The translations under genes and the position numbers were made by a program. Below are positions 10,441-22,860 of a DNA stretch of 64,000 nt, piece by piece. The number at the start of each line of letters is the position of its first letter. Within the stretch, counting starts at the first letter, position 1. This stretch comes from Delphinus delphis (lineage: Eukaryota > Chordata > Mammalia > Artiodactyla > Delphinidae). The stretch spans positions 38,775,380 through 38,839,379 of the forward strand of contig NC_082700.1 of the NCBI RefSeq assembly GCF_949987515.2, in the 5' to 3' direction. A model generated the notes under the pieces. The model did no database searches. It was not told where the DNA came from and saw only the letters and a list, made by a program, of their open reading frames with translations.

Positions 10441-11469
10441 GTGAATTATTGTCATAAAGACGTGATCATGGATGATTTAAACGCTCATATTTAGCTTCCC
10501 TGATCATTCCCCTGAATTTCATCCTTAAGTGAACAACTCATGTCCCAACCAAACTTTCCAAATGAATGTGCTTCCTTAATTCTGTATTTCCGCTAATGGC
10601 ACTTTTATTCTCTAAACCTTAAAAGTTTAAAATGTCAAAACTAGCTTTAACTCTTCCTTGTTTCAGTTTTTAAGTTTCGTCTCTCCAATCCCATCCTTTC
10701 AAATAAATATGTTAAGAACTGGAGCTGGGTTTTAGTTATTACTTTTTGCCCCTGTAGCATTCTGCACAGATTCTTCTAGATAACTGGAGTACTGTATTAG
10801 TTAAGGGGCTGGGGAGAAGCATGATTTATACCATTTGCCGATTTATGTGGTGTAGATTCTCATATCATGGCTGATTTCATGGTAATGATGGCTTGCAAAA
10901 TCCATAATTTTAACAACCAGCTCTGAGCTGGCTCCAGAACACCATTGCATCAGGTCCTCAAAAAATACACGTGCTGAATGGGATCACTGAGTAAGGAGTA
11001 GTATACTTAGGGTAAGGGCTGTGATTACATGTGGATTTTGACATGAACCTCTGTTCACCTATACGTTAAATTGTCTAACTGTATAATCCAATTTAGTCAT
11101 CTATTTAATAACTAAAAAAATTAGCATTTGCTACTTTCATATATTTCTTCACAATCTACCTGTAAATCACAAGTTGCTTAATGCAACAGATGTTGTACGT
11201 AAAGCAACTATTTATTAATCCTCAAGGCACTGTATGACAACATTTCTGAAAAATGAAAGGACTATACATACATATAAAACAACAAAATTTTAAAATTGTA
11301 GGTCTCACATTCTGTGCATATTGCTGGAATGTCATGATGTCTCCTGCAGGTAAAGCAAAATTACAATCTATGTATAGCATAATATTATTTTTTGAATAGC
11401 CGATTATATGGACAATAAGTTTTTTAATGGATTAGGTGTATGCGTTAAAAAATGTAAGTTATTTAAACG
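10441..11469. other. Unannotated AT-rich stretch
   Basis: No gene or repeat recognised. Confidence 0.5.
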
Positions 11470-11482
11470 AAAACCATTATTA

Positions 11483-11799
11483 TTAATTAATTAATTTTTG
11501 GCTGCGTTGGGTCTTCGTTGTTGGCGCGCGGGCTTTTCTCTAGTGGCAGCGAGCGGGGGCCACTCCTCGCTGTGGTGTGCAGGCTTCTCATTGTGGTGGC
11601 CTCTCCTGTTGTGGAGCACAGGCTCTAGGCGCGCGGGCCTCAGTTGTTGTGCCTCGTGGGCTCTAGAGCGCAGACTCAGCGGCCGTGGCACATGGGGCTA
11701 ATTGCTCTGCGGCATGTGGATCTTCCTCACCAGGGCTCAAACCCATGCCTCCTGCACTGGCAGGCGGACTCCCAACCACTGCACCACCAGGGAAGCCCC
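11483..11799 (-). mobile_element. CHR-type SINE, long form
   Basis: Minus-strand copy of the longer, older CHR structure. From right to left it has the tRNA-like head, the middle CTCTAGAGC / CACAACAACTGAGGC segment missing in the short form, and a 3' part ending GAAGACCCAACGCAGCC followed by a degenerate (TTAA)n tail at 11483-11497. The flanks AAAACCATTATTA (11470) and AAAACAATTATTT (11801) form an imperfect duplication. It is an older source-type copy than the short-form SINEs. Confidence 0.93.
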
Positions 11800-11812
11800 T
11801 AAAACAATTATT

Positions 11813-12484
11813 TTGCTGACCTATTTCTTAACATCAGTATTACTTCTAAACACTTTTCTGCACGCAACATGAAACACTAATTTTAATTCAGTGAAGTCTG
11901 GGAAGAATGGAAATGTACAGTATCCCCGAGGAACTTGAAGATTAAAAAGTATTTTTGACTAAAGAAGATTTATTTAGTTTTGATATAACTGAAACTATGC
12001 AAAGGGAATTTTCTAAAATGTAACCAATGTGATTTGTAGTCTTAAATTCCACATGAATGAATAATCAAAGCAGTGTATGAGTCAGGAATAATATTTTAAG
12101 AAGGTTTAATGTGGTAGTGATATCTTAGGAACTAACTCCCGATTAATTTATTTTAGCATTTTGAGAACAGTCTCTTGGGGATTTCATTAGTGATGGGTGG
12201 ATGGAGGATGTGGACAGTCTAGATTGTTGACCGCCTTAACCTTCCTTGTTTTAGCTTCTAATAATTTGTCTGGACAGATATGAAAAATCAGTGGCCAATT
12301 TCTCTTGCGTTATTCATTCCATAATCTAATCAGTATTTTTTTTTTTTTTTTTAATGAAGAAACAAGGGCATAGGTAAAGCCTCCTGCATGGTCACCTCCA
12401 TTGAGATTCTATAAGGATTAGGCTGGTGTCACCAGTGAATGCTTACATGCTGGAGAAGTTCAGGATTTCTGCAGGTGTGGAGTG
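11813..12484. other. Unannotated; 18-19 base poly(T) near 12334
   Basis: No gene or named repeat. A T-run follows AATCAGTA near 12330, with no SINE or LINE sequence attached that I can recognise. Confidence 0.45.
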
Positions 12485-12632
12485 AGGGGAGTCTACAGCT
12501 CATATTTTCTCTGTCACTCAGTAGCTAGACCTATCTGTCCCACTGACTCATCTATGAGATCTTGAAAAAGTCACTTAAAACCCCTGGTCTCTTTATCCCA
12601 GTACATTTAAAACAGGAAGATGGTTTAAATTT
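12485..12632 (+). repeat. MIR-like SINE fragment
   Basis: Contains GTCACTCAGTAGCTAGACC, ATCTTGAAAAAGTCACTTAAA and a region matching the CCTC..TTTCCTCATCTGTAAA part of MIR in degraded form. Edges approximate. Confidence 0.55.
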
Positions 12633-15478
12633 AACCATCTCACAGTACTATTTGTATAACATCCATTCCACGCTTTGCAGTTCCCTTGAGAAAAGTCCCA
12701 GGCTTTTTATAATATTCTGTTATCTGTTAGTTATGTTCCTACTTTTGAAATTTGAATTTCCCCTCACTTGGCAGAGGTTCCTGAATAACCACCATTTCTC
12801 TCCACAATTATTGGGCAGGCGTAGAGTCATTCCCCCCGTGGTTTCCTGTTTCTTGTTAAAGTAGCTTCAGGCTGATAAAGCTCTTCAAATTACAAACAGT
12901 AGTAGTCCTGCATTTAGATATTTGTATTATATTTATAAATTATAAAATTGCTTTTTTCTATTTTCCTCACCTCTCCCTCCTATTATTTGTTTATAATTCA
13001 GTATACTTCTTCAGAATTACATATTTTTTAATGCCATTAATTTTCTGTCATGCTAATTTCAATTATATATTTTAAACAATATAAACAATATTTATGTCTC
13101 TAGCTGGAAGTCAGTACCTGTCATAAAATCTGTAAAAATTGAACAGTATAGGATAAAGATACTAAAATGGCACCATTGATTCGACTAATGAAACAGTGCA
13201 AATTTTATGTTGGCATTCTTGTAGTTGCTGTTCTTCGCTTCTTTTGTCTACAATACAGATGCTCTTTAAATAAACAAATTGGAGCTGTAAACTGGAGGTG
13301 GAGTTTCAACAGTGACATTATGCATGAGAAGAATAATTGCACACCTTCTCACCATATTTTCGTGTGCTGTGCATGATTTATACAATCTGTATAAATTTTA
13401 AAGGATTCAATAGAAAGCCCAGAGATAACTTTAAATCAAGAATTCAATTTGATATGCAGATATTTATTAGATGCTATAACCTTAAACATTAATGCATATT
13501 TTTAAGCATGGTAATACATTTTGTCTTCAGGTTCATTAGCAATAGGAGAGAAATGGACACCAATAGCTGGATACCAACGTGGCAATCTTCTAACTGCCTT
13601 TCTAATACTCCTCTAAGGAACAAACTATTTTTCTAGTATTATTTTTTGTAGTTGTCATCTATTTCATGGTTTTACATTTTTAAGTCCTCCAGAAATTGAC
13701 ACCAATGAACATACTTTCAATATATTAACTCAAACACAAGTTATTAAACTCCACAAAGACATCTTTTTTTAATTTCAAAAGTAAAACCTTATAACATTGC
13801 AATCAATAGCTTCCTCTTGGAAGGCAAAAATGAACATCTTTCTGTTATTCAGCCAGAGATGAGACCCCATATCACAAATGCTGTCAGTTCTCCATTCCTC
13901 TGCACTATTGCACTAAGTGACAGCCGTGGTCTGGAGTTGGACCCTGCAGCACTGTAAACAACCCTGAAGCAGAACCCCATAAATATACATGCCTCTGTGA
14001 CTCAGCTGCTTGCTTTCTTTTCCTCTGGGTCAACCTCTCCACAGGCAACAACTTACTACAGGCTTAATATCTTCCACCTGAGACATCAGGCCCTTGAAAG
14101 TAGTTTTTCCTGCAGTTTCACTAGAAAACAAACAACACTGAAATACAAGTTATTATGTTCGAGAGCCAGAAGCAGCATAAATTTTGGTTCTTTTGGAGTT
14201 AAACTACCCTTACCTTCCAAAATATATGCCGCTTTGATTTCCTTTCATGTCCATGATATATTTGTCACTACTTTAGATTTTTCTACATTAACAACTCCTG
14301 CAGAATGACATCTTAAGGGAGAACAATATACAGTTGATATAATTTGAATTAGTTATTTAGTGTTTAAACTAAATGACTAGGTCAACTTTATTACAGTATA
14401 TTTTCTCATGGGAAAAATTGGGGAACGTAACAATGTCATGCACAGTAACTTGGTGCTCTTTGAAAGTCACCATTTGTCTTCTTGGTAGAAATGCAAACTG
14501 TCTTAAATAAGATTTTGGATAGGACCAAGGTATTTTTCCTGTTGTCCTGGTGATGTATGTAACTTGATTACATTCCACCACATTTCCAATTAAGTTAAGT
14601 TCAACAGTTTATGTTACCTTTGGGAGTGATGGTGAAAGTCAGAGAGAGATTGAGAAAGGGAAGAGAGAGGCAGAAATCAGCAAAATGTAGACAACAGAAA
14701 AAGATGTGTTGTCTTTGTACTTTTGCTTCAGCTGGAGATACTGTGGCTTCCTAAGTAGAAGTTGAATTCAATCCATAGATTTCTCTGTATTAGAGATAAT
14801 TTTCTGCTAAGAAAATAAAATATTCTATAGAGTATAGATTTGTGGTTCTAAATATAAATACTATTTAGTTTCTATTTAATTTAGATGTGATTATATTTAA
14901 GTGAGTATGAATAAAATTGTGGTCTGAAATAAGTTAAGCAGAAAATGATTTAAATAAACTGCATATAATGTATAAGATTGAATAAAAACAAACCCTAGAA
15001 TATAGCAGCTTGATATTTTATATGATTTAAGATACTTGGTACCAGATTTTAGAAAGTTAGAGTTTTTATTTCATGCAAGATGTCATATTTAGGAAAAGCA
15101 TGATTTGTTTCTCTGCATGTAGCAATTTGTTCAATACTATACAGAGCTAATTCACTGACCTGTTTCTAAACCCTTAGGATCTTGAAATGTACACTTGATA
15201 ACAATATAAATAACTATATGCGGGGCTTAAAAACAGCAGAAAGCCAACCTGAGAGCAGGATGAGTTAAATAATTTAAGGTATATCATTTAGTACTAGTGC
15301 AGATAGTTTTAGAAGTAACATGTGTAAAGAAATTGAGCCAAAAAAAAAAAATTCCAAACTTCCTCAGGGAAAGCTTCCGAGAATGGAGGAAGGTGATGGG
15401 AGTTAGTCAGTGTCCTGGGGGCTACAAGGGAGATATTGAAATCTCAATATTTTAAATAAAAAATGGCTCAGCATAACT
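12633..15478. other. Unannotated 2.8 kb stretch
   Basis: No gene or repeat that I can name. An AP-1/MAF-like TGACTCAGC lies at about 13998-14006 within a GC-richer patch (13860-14050). Open frames at 13167-13376 and 13997-14308 have no recognisable domain or splice context. A GA-rich run lies at 14640-14680. Confidence 0.4.
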
Positions 15479-15657
15479 CAGTGGTTGCCAACTTTTCTGT
15501 ACTTTGCAATTACCAGGGGATCTTTTAAAAATATTAATGCCTGGCTCTCACTTCCAGACATTCTGATTTTATTATTATGGTATGTGAGAGCTAGGCACTA
15601 TGATTTTAAAAATCTCACTAGGCTATTTTAATGTCCAGCAATGTTTGGGGAACACTG
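15479..15657 (+). mobile_element. MER5-like DNA transposon with both ends
   Basis: Begins CAGTGGTTGCCAAC and ends GGGGAACACTG, the imperfect terminal inverted repeats of a MER5-type element. Between them are TTTGCAATTACCAGGGGATC and a CACTTCCAGACATTCTGATT segment. At 179 bp it is close to full length. It is non-autonomous and carries no transposase. Confidence 0.75.
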
Positions 15658-16271
15658 GCATGAATATGTTACCCTTTAAAAAATAAAATAAATCAGGGAA
15701 GCTATTTTCTTTTTTTGTAAACAACAGCTTTTGGAATTTGAAGCTTTCCTTAATTGTGTATAGATGTACATATACCTTTTATTTTAAAATTGGAAATGCT
15801 CTCTTTAACTACTTTGATTCAAAAAGTAATATTTGGGTTGCAAACAGCTGGCAGGTGCATTCAATGAAATTCTGTATTGTGTTAAAAATGAACATATTGA
15901 AACCTTACATATTAATGAGGATAGATATCAAAATAATAAACTTCATGGAAAAGAAAAACTCAAGAAACATATAGTATAAAGTTCATATAAAATATAAAAA
16001 GATGTAAAATAACTCCTTTTGTTTATGAGTATATAAAAACATAAAATTCATGAATAGGCATCACATTTACTAAATTCAAGATAGTAATTACTGCTGGGAG
16101 ATGTGGGAAGAAATGGGATTAGGAAAAGGTACACACTTATTATGTTTAATTTTTAAAAATAATATCCTAATCAAAAGCTGCAAAATGATATGATTTGACA
16201 AAGCTGATGGTATTACACATGTGTTTGTTACATTATTCTTTATTGTTTTCTCTGTACTTAACATATTCCAT
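15658..16271. other. Unannotated AT-rich stretch
   Basis: No gene or repeat recognised; A+T is very high around 15740-16080. Confidence 0.45.
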
Positions 16272-17612
16272 AGCTTCAATAAATGGTCTTGGGAAAACTG
16301 GATATGTACATGCAAAAGTATGAAAGTAGACACTTTGCCATATAGAAAAACAATTCAAAATAGATTAAAGACTTCAATGTAAAACTGAAACCATAAAATG
16401 CCTAGAAGAAACATACGGGAAAATCTCTTTGACATTGGTCTTGGCAATGATTTTTTAGAATTGGCATGAAAAGCATAGGCAACAAAGGCAAAAGTAAACA
16501 AGTGGGACTACATCAAAGTAAAATGCTTCCTCACAGTGAAGGAGAAAATCAACAAAATTAAAAGACAGCACATGGAATGACAGAAAATATTTGCAAACCA
16601 TTTGTCTGATAAAGGGTTAATATCTAAAATATATAAAGAACTCATAAAACTCATAGCCTAACCATATTAAAAAATGGGCAAAGGGCCTAAAAAGACATGT
16701 TTTCAAAGAAAACTTACAAATGGCCAACAGCTATATAAAAATATGCTCAACATTACTAATCATCAGAGAAATGCAAATCAAAATTACAGTGAGATACCAC
16801 CTCACACCTGTTAGAATGGCATTTGTTAAAAAATCAAAAGATGATTTTTTGAAGGATGTGGAGAAAGGGGAACACTTATGTTGGTGGGAATGTAAATTGG
16901 TATAGGTACTATTGAAAACAGGATGGAATTTTCTCAAAAAATTAAAAACTACCATACTCTAAGTTCTAAAAATTTAGGGCTATGTATGACCCAGCAATCC
17001 CACTTCTAGGTGTATATCCACTATCTCAAAGAGATATCTGCACTTCATGTTTATTGCAGTATTATGTACAGTGGCAAAGATATGGAAACCACCTAAGTGG
17101 CTATTGGTGATAAAGAAAATGTGGTATATGTATACAAAGGAATGTTCAGCCTTTAAAAAGAAGGAAATTATGCCATTTGCAACAGCATGGATGAAACTGG
17201 AGTCCATTGTTCTAAGTGGAACAAGCCAGATACAGAAAAACAAATATCACATGATCTCATTTATATCTGGAATCTTAAAAAAAAAAATGTTCCTAGTAAC
17301 AAAAAGGAGAATGGTAGTTACTAGATGCTGGGGTGAGGAAAAAGGGGAGATATGATCAAAGGATACAAACTTTCAGTTATAAGACAGATAAGTTATAGAG
17401 ATCTAATGTACAGCTTGGTGACTATAGTTAATAATAATGTACTGTATACCTGAAAATTTGATAAGATAATAGATCTGAAGTGTTCTCACCATACATACAA
17501 AAGGTAACTAAGGGAGGTGAAGGATATGTTAATTAATTAAATTGTGGAAATCATTTCACAATGTATACATAAATCTAAACATCACATTTTACATCTAAAA
17601 TATATATAGTCA
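16272..17612 (+). mobile_element. Old L1 LINE, 3' half of ORF2 and 3' UTR
   Basis: Enters ORF2 at the TTCAATAAATGGTCTTGGG region and continues through AAAATATTTGCAAACCATTT, CATCAGAGAAATGCAAATC, GATACCACCTCACACCTG, CCAGCAATCCCACTTCTAGG and a GAATCTTAAAAA end near 17277. A 3' UTR follows (GGTAACTAAGGGAGGTGAAG, then TTTCACAATGTATAC). Its text differs from the younger L1s in this window and fits an older L1MA-type family. Numerous stops and indels break ORF2; the surviving frames at 16720-16905 and 17047-17355 are pieces of it. Confidence 0.9.
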
Positions 17613-17722
17613 AAAACATATAGCTGATTCACTTTGTTTGTTGTATAGCAGAAACTAACACAACATTGTAAAGTAATTATACTCCAATAAAGATATTAAA
17701 AAATAAATAAATACATACATAA
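17613..17722 (+). mobile_element. Second L1 3' end abutting the older L1
   Basis: From ATAGCTGATTCACTTTG to ACTCCAATAAAGATATTAAA the text is the same 3' terminus as the L1 at 7163-7821 and the minus-strand L1 at 53690-55010, unlike the 3' UTR directly before it. It ends in AAATAAATAAATACATACAT. Either a very short L1 inserted at the poly(A) of the old copy, or this L1 lineage has a composite 3' end. No clear target-site duplication separates the two. Confidence 0.7.
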
Positions 17723-18097
17723 AAATATTCTGTAGCAAAAATGAAAAATTATTTCCAATTTTACTATTATTCATAGTACACAAGAAGGAATTAGTTTGTG
17801 ATAGTTGGAAGAAAAAAAGGAAAACATCTAAACTGGATAGGTTATGACATATTGCTAACAATTTAGCAAGTTGAGAATGAGAGACGGGATGCTGCCATCT
17901 CATCATAGGGGAAATGAGCCTCAGAGTTGAGTTTTAATTCAGTAAAACTGAACCAAGAGGAAACTCAGTAGGACGATTTGAGCTCTAAATTTATCCAGTT
18001 AAATTAGCAGAATGTGGGTTTTAAAATTTTGGCTTGAATTTTCCAAATATATTTTTTTTAAATTTTGGTTCTTTTTGATGTTCAGTCATCAGATAAA
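17723..18097. other. Unannotated stretch
   Basis: No gene or repeat recognised. Confidence 0.45.
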
Positions 18098-18100
18098 AGC

Positions 18101-18313
18101 ATTTTTTTTTTTTTTTTTTTTGCGGTACACGGGCCTCTCACTGCTGTGGCCTCTCCCGTTGCAGAGCACAGGCTCCGGACGTGCAGGCTCAGCGGCCATG
18201 ACTCACGGGCCCAGCCGCTCTGCGGCATGTGGGATCTTCCCGGACCTGGGCCCGAACCTGTGTCTCCTGCATTGGCAGATGGACTCTCAACCACTGCGCC
18301 ACCAGGGAAACCC
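18101..18313 (-). mobile_element. CHR-type SINE, short form
   Basis: Full minus-strand copy with a 20-base poly(T) at 18102-18121 and a short duplication, AGCATTTT, at 18098 and 18314. The right end reads GGGAAACCC where other copies have GGGAAGCCC. The three open frames overlapping it are SINE translations. Confidence 0.95.
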
Positions 18314-18321
18314 AGCATTTT

Positions 18322-19129
18322 GTTTTTAATGTTTTCAGATTTTCACATATATGGGAATATGTTCATTTAAAAACTTTCAATAATATTTTCTAATAGTTCT
18401 AAGTTCTCTTTGGTAAGAGATCTCTATAAGACATTTGAAGATCAATGTACCCTCAACACAGAAGCTTGAATGTATATATCCATGCAACATTGATCATTCA
18501 TTTTCATAGCCTGTGTAGACCTCTCTGAAGTTTCTATGTGGACTTCAGGCTAGGTCTCTTACCTTACAGTAAAATAACATTGAAAATACTCTTTTTTTAT
18601 TCTTTTCTTTCTTTACCAAATGAAAATTTACCATAAGCATTATATCGACTGGATATTTTCACTTAAGATGAATAATAACAATTAAAATGTAAAATATTAC
18701 TTTTCAACTTTGTGATACTTTGTCTTCATAGTGAAATAATATGAGAAATTAAATATAGGGAACAGTTTTGTTCTAAAAATATAGATCAGTAAATATGAAT
18801 GCACACTGAAAAATTTAAGATGGAAGAAGCCCAATTTGGAAGTATTATCCAATTGGAATTAACCAGAATTTATTAATTTATTCTTTCCTATTCTCATTCT
18901 TAAAACATGTATTGGGAGTCTAATAAGTGCCTTATACTGGGTCAAAACTAAAGCATAATAGTTTGCCTTGGGAATCTGGAACAAGAAAGAATATTTTCAA
19001 TAGAATTTTATGTTTGTATTCCAAAAATGATTCAAAACTACTGTGGGAATGCAGCTATGAATGAAAAAAAATGAACACTTCTATGGGGAGAAAATAATTT
19101 ATACAAGAACAATTCTACTTTATATATAT
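18322..19129. other. Mostly unannotated; weak antisense L2-like stretch near 18890-18980
   Basis: AACATGTATTGGGAGTCTAA and TAAGTGCCTTATACTGGG recall the reverse complement of an L2 or MIR 3' end, but the match is short. Nothing else recognised. Confidence 0.35.
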
Positions 19130-19145
19130 AACCCTTTAGATTTTT

Positions 19146-19363
19146 TCTTTTTTTTCTTTTTTTTTTTTTGGTGGTACGCGGGCCTCTCACTGTTGTGGCC
19201 TCTCCCATTGCGGAGCACAGGCTCCGGACGCGTAGGCCCAGTGGCCACGGCTCACGGGCCCAGCTGCTCCGCGGCATGTGGGATCCTCCCGGACCGGGGC
19301 ACGAACCCGTGTCCCCTGCATCAGCAGGCGGACTCTCAACCACTGTGCCACCAGGGAAGCCCC
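19146..19363 (-). mobile_element. CHR-type SINE, short form, with clear target duplication
   Basis: Complete minus-strand copy. AACCCTTTAGATTT is duplicated exactly at 19130-19143 and 19364-19377. The tail is T-rich with a C interruption. Most CpG sites are kept, so it is fairly young. Confidence 0.97.
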
Positions 19364-19512
19364 AACCCTTTAGATTTTAAAGTATAAAAATATATTAGTG
19401 TAAAGGCAAGGAATATATGGTCAATATTGATCAGTGGCAAAACAAGAATGATAACTTAGGCTTAAGAGAATCGAAATACATAAATATAAACAGAAAAATA
19501 TAATAATTTATT

Positions 19513-19567
19513 TTATAATTGAATTATTAAATTTATAATTGAGTTATTAAATTTATAATTGAATTAT
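19513..19567. repeat. 20-bp AT-rich tandem repeat, about 2.7 copies
   Basis: The unit TTATAATTGAATTATTAAAT repeats with period 20; the middle copy has GAGTT for GAATT. Confidence 0.9.
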
Positions 19568-21224
19568 CTAGGTGATGATCTTACCTTCACTGTTTTGTAT
19601 AGCTGCAGAAATGTGTGAAAAGAAAATTAGCTAACATTTCTGAAAGATGCAAAAATATCAAAGAAAATCAACACATATAATTGCTGTCCTAAAATGCTTA
19701 CCTAATTAGAAAATGATTCTCATCCTTCCTCAAAGGATCTCCTCATATTAAGATAGAAATTTGGTCATTTTTACAACTGTGCATTCAATTGGATCAACTA
19801 ATAAGCTCTTAAGACTAATATATATTGTTAAAATTTTCTTTCCCTACATCCTGTCAAAAATGATACACAAAGATCATGTTTTCCAGGAAGAGAGAAAACT
19901 TTACCAATAATCCCCTGACCCTTTTGTAATTCCTTCTCCTGCAGGAGAACAGATAGTCTGAGTTTCCTTCCCTTCAAGTCCTCTGTGACTTTAGGTATGG
20001 TCTTTAAGGAATATAGAGCACAACTTCTCATGTACATTTCCCGATGACTAGAATGAGGGAATGGTTCCTTCCTCAGAACTACTTTCATTTGCCCATTATA
20101 CAACACTGGGGGGTTCAAATTTTATTTATGTTTTGGATAGACAGAGAAGAGAGATTTCCTGGACCTTTTTCATTACTGTTATATTTTTTGTCATTCCATA
20201 CATCTAGGAATGTTAAATGCTATAGATGTTATTTAAAATTTCTCCTTCATTCTAGCTTATTATATTTTGTTTGCTCAAATATAAACTTTGATGTAGCTGT
20301 AAAAATATTTTTTTTTTAAAACAACCTCTTAAACTGTGTATTATTTAGGGGGAAGAAATTGCAAAGAAACAAGTCTTCATTTAGAGACATTTTTTTCCCA
20401 GAGGATATATTTTGGTTTGCACTGAAATTATGATACTATCGTTATCAGAAAGGACAAAAACGGGCAGTAGGAGAGTCTTGGAAAGTCCTTATTCCCAAAG
20501 CTGTATATTTAGATGTAAAAAACTTACGACTATGCTATAAAAATCATAACTGTTTTTCCAAAGACAAATATATTTTCCTCTAATTAAAAATAATGTTATG
20601 AGTATATTTTGGATTGATTATTGACAATCAAATGAATTGCAGTGGAAAGGTTTATTTTGTTTATTTTTATCCCTGAATTATTACTGATGAGATATATGTA
20701 AGGAATCTGATTTAACCCAGCTTGGACCCTGTACCACTGCAGGAATATGGCTGCTGGCAGGCTCCAAAATGACATTTCCACACATGTCACTGTGGGTGTC
20801 CAGAATGGCTGGAGGATGACTAGAAAGAGAAGTTGACTTAATTAACTTCAAGAATGTTTATGTTAGCATACCTAAAAGTAATTCATCATTATAATAGACA
20901 CTGGGGGGAGAACAAAGAAGAAGAAAAGGAGTCTGCCTTAAAGAAGCTAGTGATTTCCTGGGGAAAGATTATAGTTCTAGGGACTTACTTGCAAAAAGGA
21001 ACTATTAGAGAACAATCTGACACAGACAGTTGCAACGTTGAAAATGCACTTGACAGCTAGGAGGAAGAGTAGCTCTCTAGGTCAGCTCACTTTGTTGAAG
21101 ACAGCTTCATGTAGGAAGTTAGACTTGAGATTTTCTTTGAAAGAAGGAATGGAGTCAGATTTTTTTTTAAAGGCAGGATTTTATCTTAGAGATAAGAGGA
21201 GAGAAAATTCTAAGATTTAGCTTA
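19568..21224. other. Unannotated; possible L2-related stretch 20900-21200
   Basis: A GA-rich part between 20900 and 21200 (for example AAAGAAGGAATGGAGTCAG) is reminiscent of old LINE sequence, but I cannot assign it. No gene recognised. Confidence 0.35.
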
Positions 21225-21440
21225 GGTGTTACCTCCTTCTTTTCCTGACTCCTGCAAGCTAAGTTAAATCCCTTTCAAATTCTCCCATAACAGTTATCTG
21301 TAATGCACACTGCCATGCAATCAGGTAATTTCTGCCTCAAAACTTGACTGGGAGCACCCTGAAGACAGAAAATAATGTTTTAGTCTGTATTTCTAATATC
21401 CAGCAGAGTGCCAGGCACCTCTTCCTTAAATATGAGCTGT
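21225..21440 (+). mobile_element. L2 LINE 3' end
   Basis: Sense-strand L2 3' landmarks in order: ACCTCCTTCTTTTCCTGAC, GAGCACCCTGAAGACAGAAA, TTCTAATATCCAGCAGAGTG and CCAGGCACCT followed by a decayed TTAAATATGAGC. It runs into the TGAC/TGGA simple repeat that sits where the family has a short terminal repeat. Confidence 0.6.
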
Positions 21441-21530
21441 TTGTCTGGCTGACTGGCTGGCTGGTTGACTGACTGGATGGACAGATGGATGGATAGACAG
21501 ATGAGATGGATGGATGGATGAATAGGTATA
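21440..21530. repeat. (CTGG)n/(TGGA)n simple repeat
   Basis: Starts as CTGACTGGCTGGCTGG and turns into GGATGGACAGATGGATGG and further GATGGATGGATG units. An imperfect tetranucleotide microsatellite at the L2 3' end. Confidence 0.9.
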
Positions 21531-21639
21531 TTCTAACTGAAAAGACTGGCTAGGTCAAAATTATATATGAAGGGATACCTAGGGAGTTGTAATAATTGTG
21601 AGTGAAATATCCTGTCTGAAACAGTGTATGTTTGGGTAG

Positions 21640-22135
21640 AGTAATATATTTGGTTGTGTGTAGGCAAGGTGAGATCTCTTTATGGATTTTCTCAGTGGCC
21701 AGTGATATGAGTCTGCAGCTGACCTGAGAAGCTTTGGGAAAGTCATTGAGAACTCTTAGTCAGGAGAGTGGCATTTTGGGATTTGTAATCTGAGCTGACT
21801 AAAAAGACGAGACCAGGGGGCCACTGCAGTAATCTGGACATAGAGCAATGAGGTCACAGACGAAAAGAGTGGCAGTGAGTATGTAGCAATTCGGGCAAGT
21901 CCTAAAATACTCAAAATAAAGGATCTGCAAGAAATGCATATATATTGTAATGGCAATGAAGAAGAAGGAGGAGTCAGAAATCCATGCAAAATTTTGAATT
22001 TGGACTATTAGGAAAATGCTAAAATATGTGCAGAATTGAAAAATTGGCAAAAAAAAGTTTTCTTGAGGGATGCTTGTAATAAATAAGCTGTGCTCTGGAC
22101 CTATGGAGCATAATATATAATGCATTTTAGATAAT
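21640..22135 (-). mobile_element. L2 LINE fragment, antisense
   Basis: The plus strand again reads as reverse-complement L2 ORF2: ACCAGGGGGCCACTGCAGTA, AATCTGGACATAGAGCAATG, AGAGTGGCAGTGAGTATG, a GGAGGAGTCAGAAATCC block, then an ATAATGTCATTTAATAG end. It covers partly the same ORF2 region as the copy at 3740-4790. Open minus frames at 21756-22140 lie in it but are interrupted and carry no intact reverse transcriptase motif. Confidence 0.6.
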
Positions 22136-22689
22136 GTCATTTAATAGCAGTAACAAAGGCCAGTTATGGTCCACATTATTAGAATAACTAAGATGCCCTT
22201 TTACCTTCCCCACAAAGCATCATTTTCTCCCAGTGCCCTCAACATGCAGCTCTTTTGCAGTCTTGCTGTCAGCTACAATATCAAGTTATTTTCTCTGAGA
22301 TATTAGCTGATGGAGTTGTTACCCATTACAGTGATATGTTCACATCCTTCAGACAATTAGTGAAGACACAAGAGTCATCAAGCCTCAAAAGAATATTTCA
22401 GAATTTAGAGAACCTCATGACAGCGTAGTCCTTTGCTTAAGCTTAAAAACAAACAAAAAATGTTGAAGGAAATATTGTCAACATTATCAAAATTATTGCA
22501 GATAGTTATTGTCATTATTATCTTTGAACTCTAAGAGTATGTAAATTAATTCTAATTTCCTAAATAGTCTAGTGAAAAGAGAGTATCATAGGATCTCCAA
22601 TTTACAACTCTAGATGAATTTTCCACATGTTAATAGTGTACTTTAGACTTTTATGTAATTTTTTAGTAGAATACTCACTAGATAGCTGG
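22136..22689. other. Unannotated stretch
   Basis: No gene or repeat recognised. Confidence 0.45.
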
Positions 22690-22860
22690 ATATCAAAGTG
22701 CTTGGTTTTTAGTCTTGCATGTCTCACTTGATGCTTTGTCACTTTTTGGAATTAATTTAATCTTTCTGAACCTTAGTTTCCTCATTTGTAAACAAGTTTT
22801 TGAATGTGTATACATATTAAATATAAAATGCACTATGTGAGGACAAATTATTGCTGGCAT
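22690..22860 (+). repeat. MIR SINE
   Basis: Landmarks TTGATGCTTTGTCAC, TTAATTTAATCTTTCTG and AACCTTAGTTTCCTCATTTG (the CCTCAGTTTCCTCATCTG core of MIR) occur in order on the plus strand. Confidence 0.75.
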
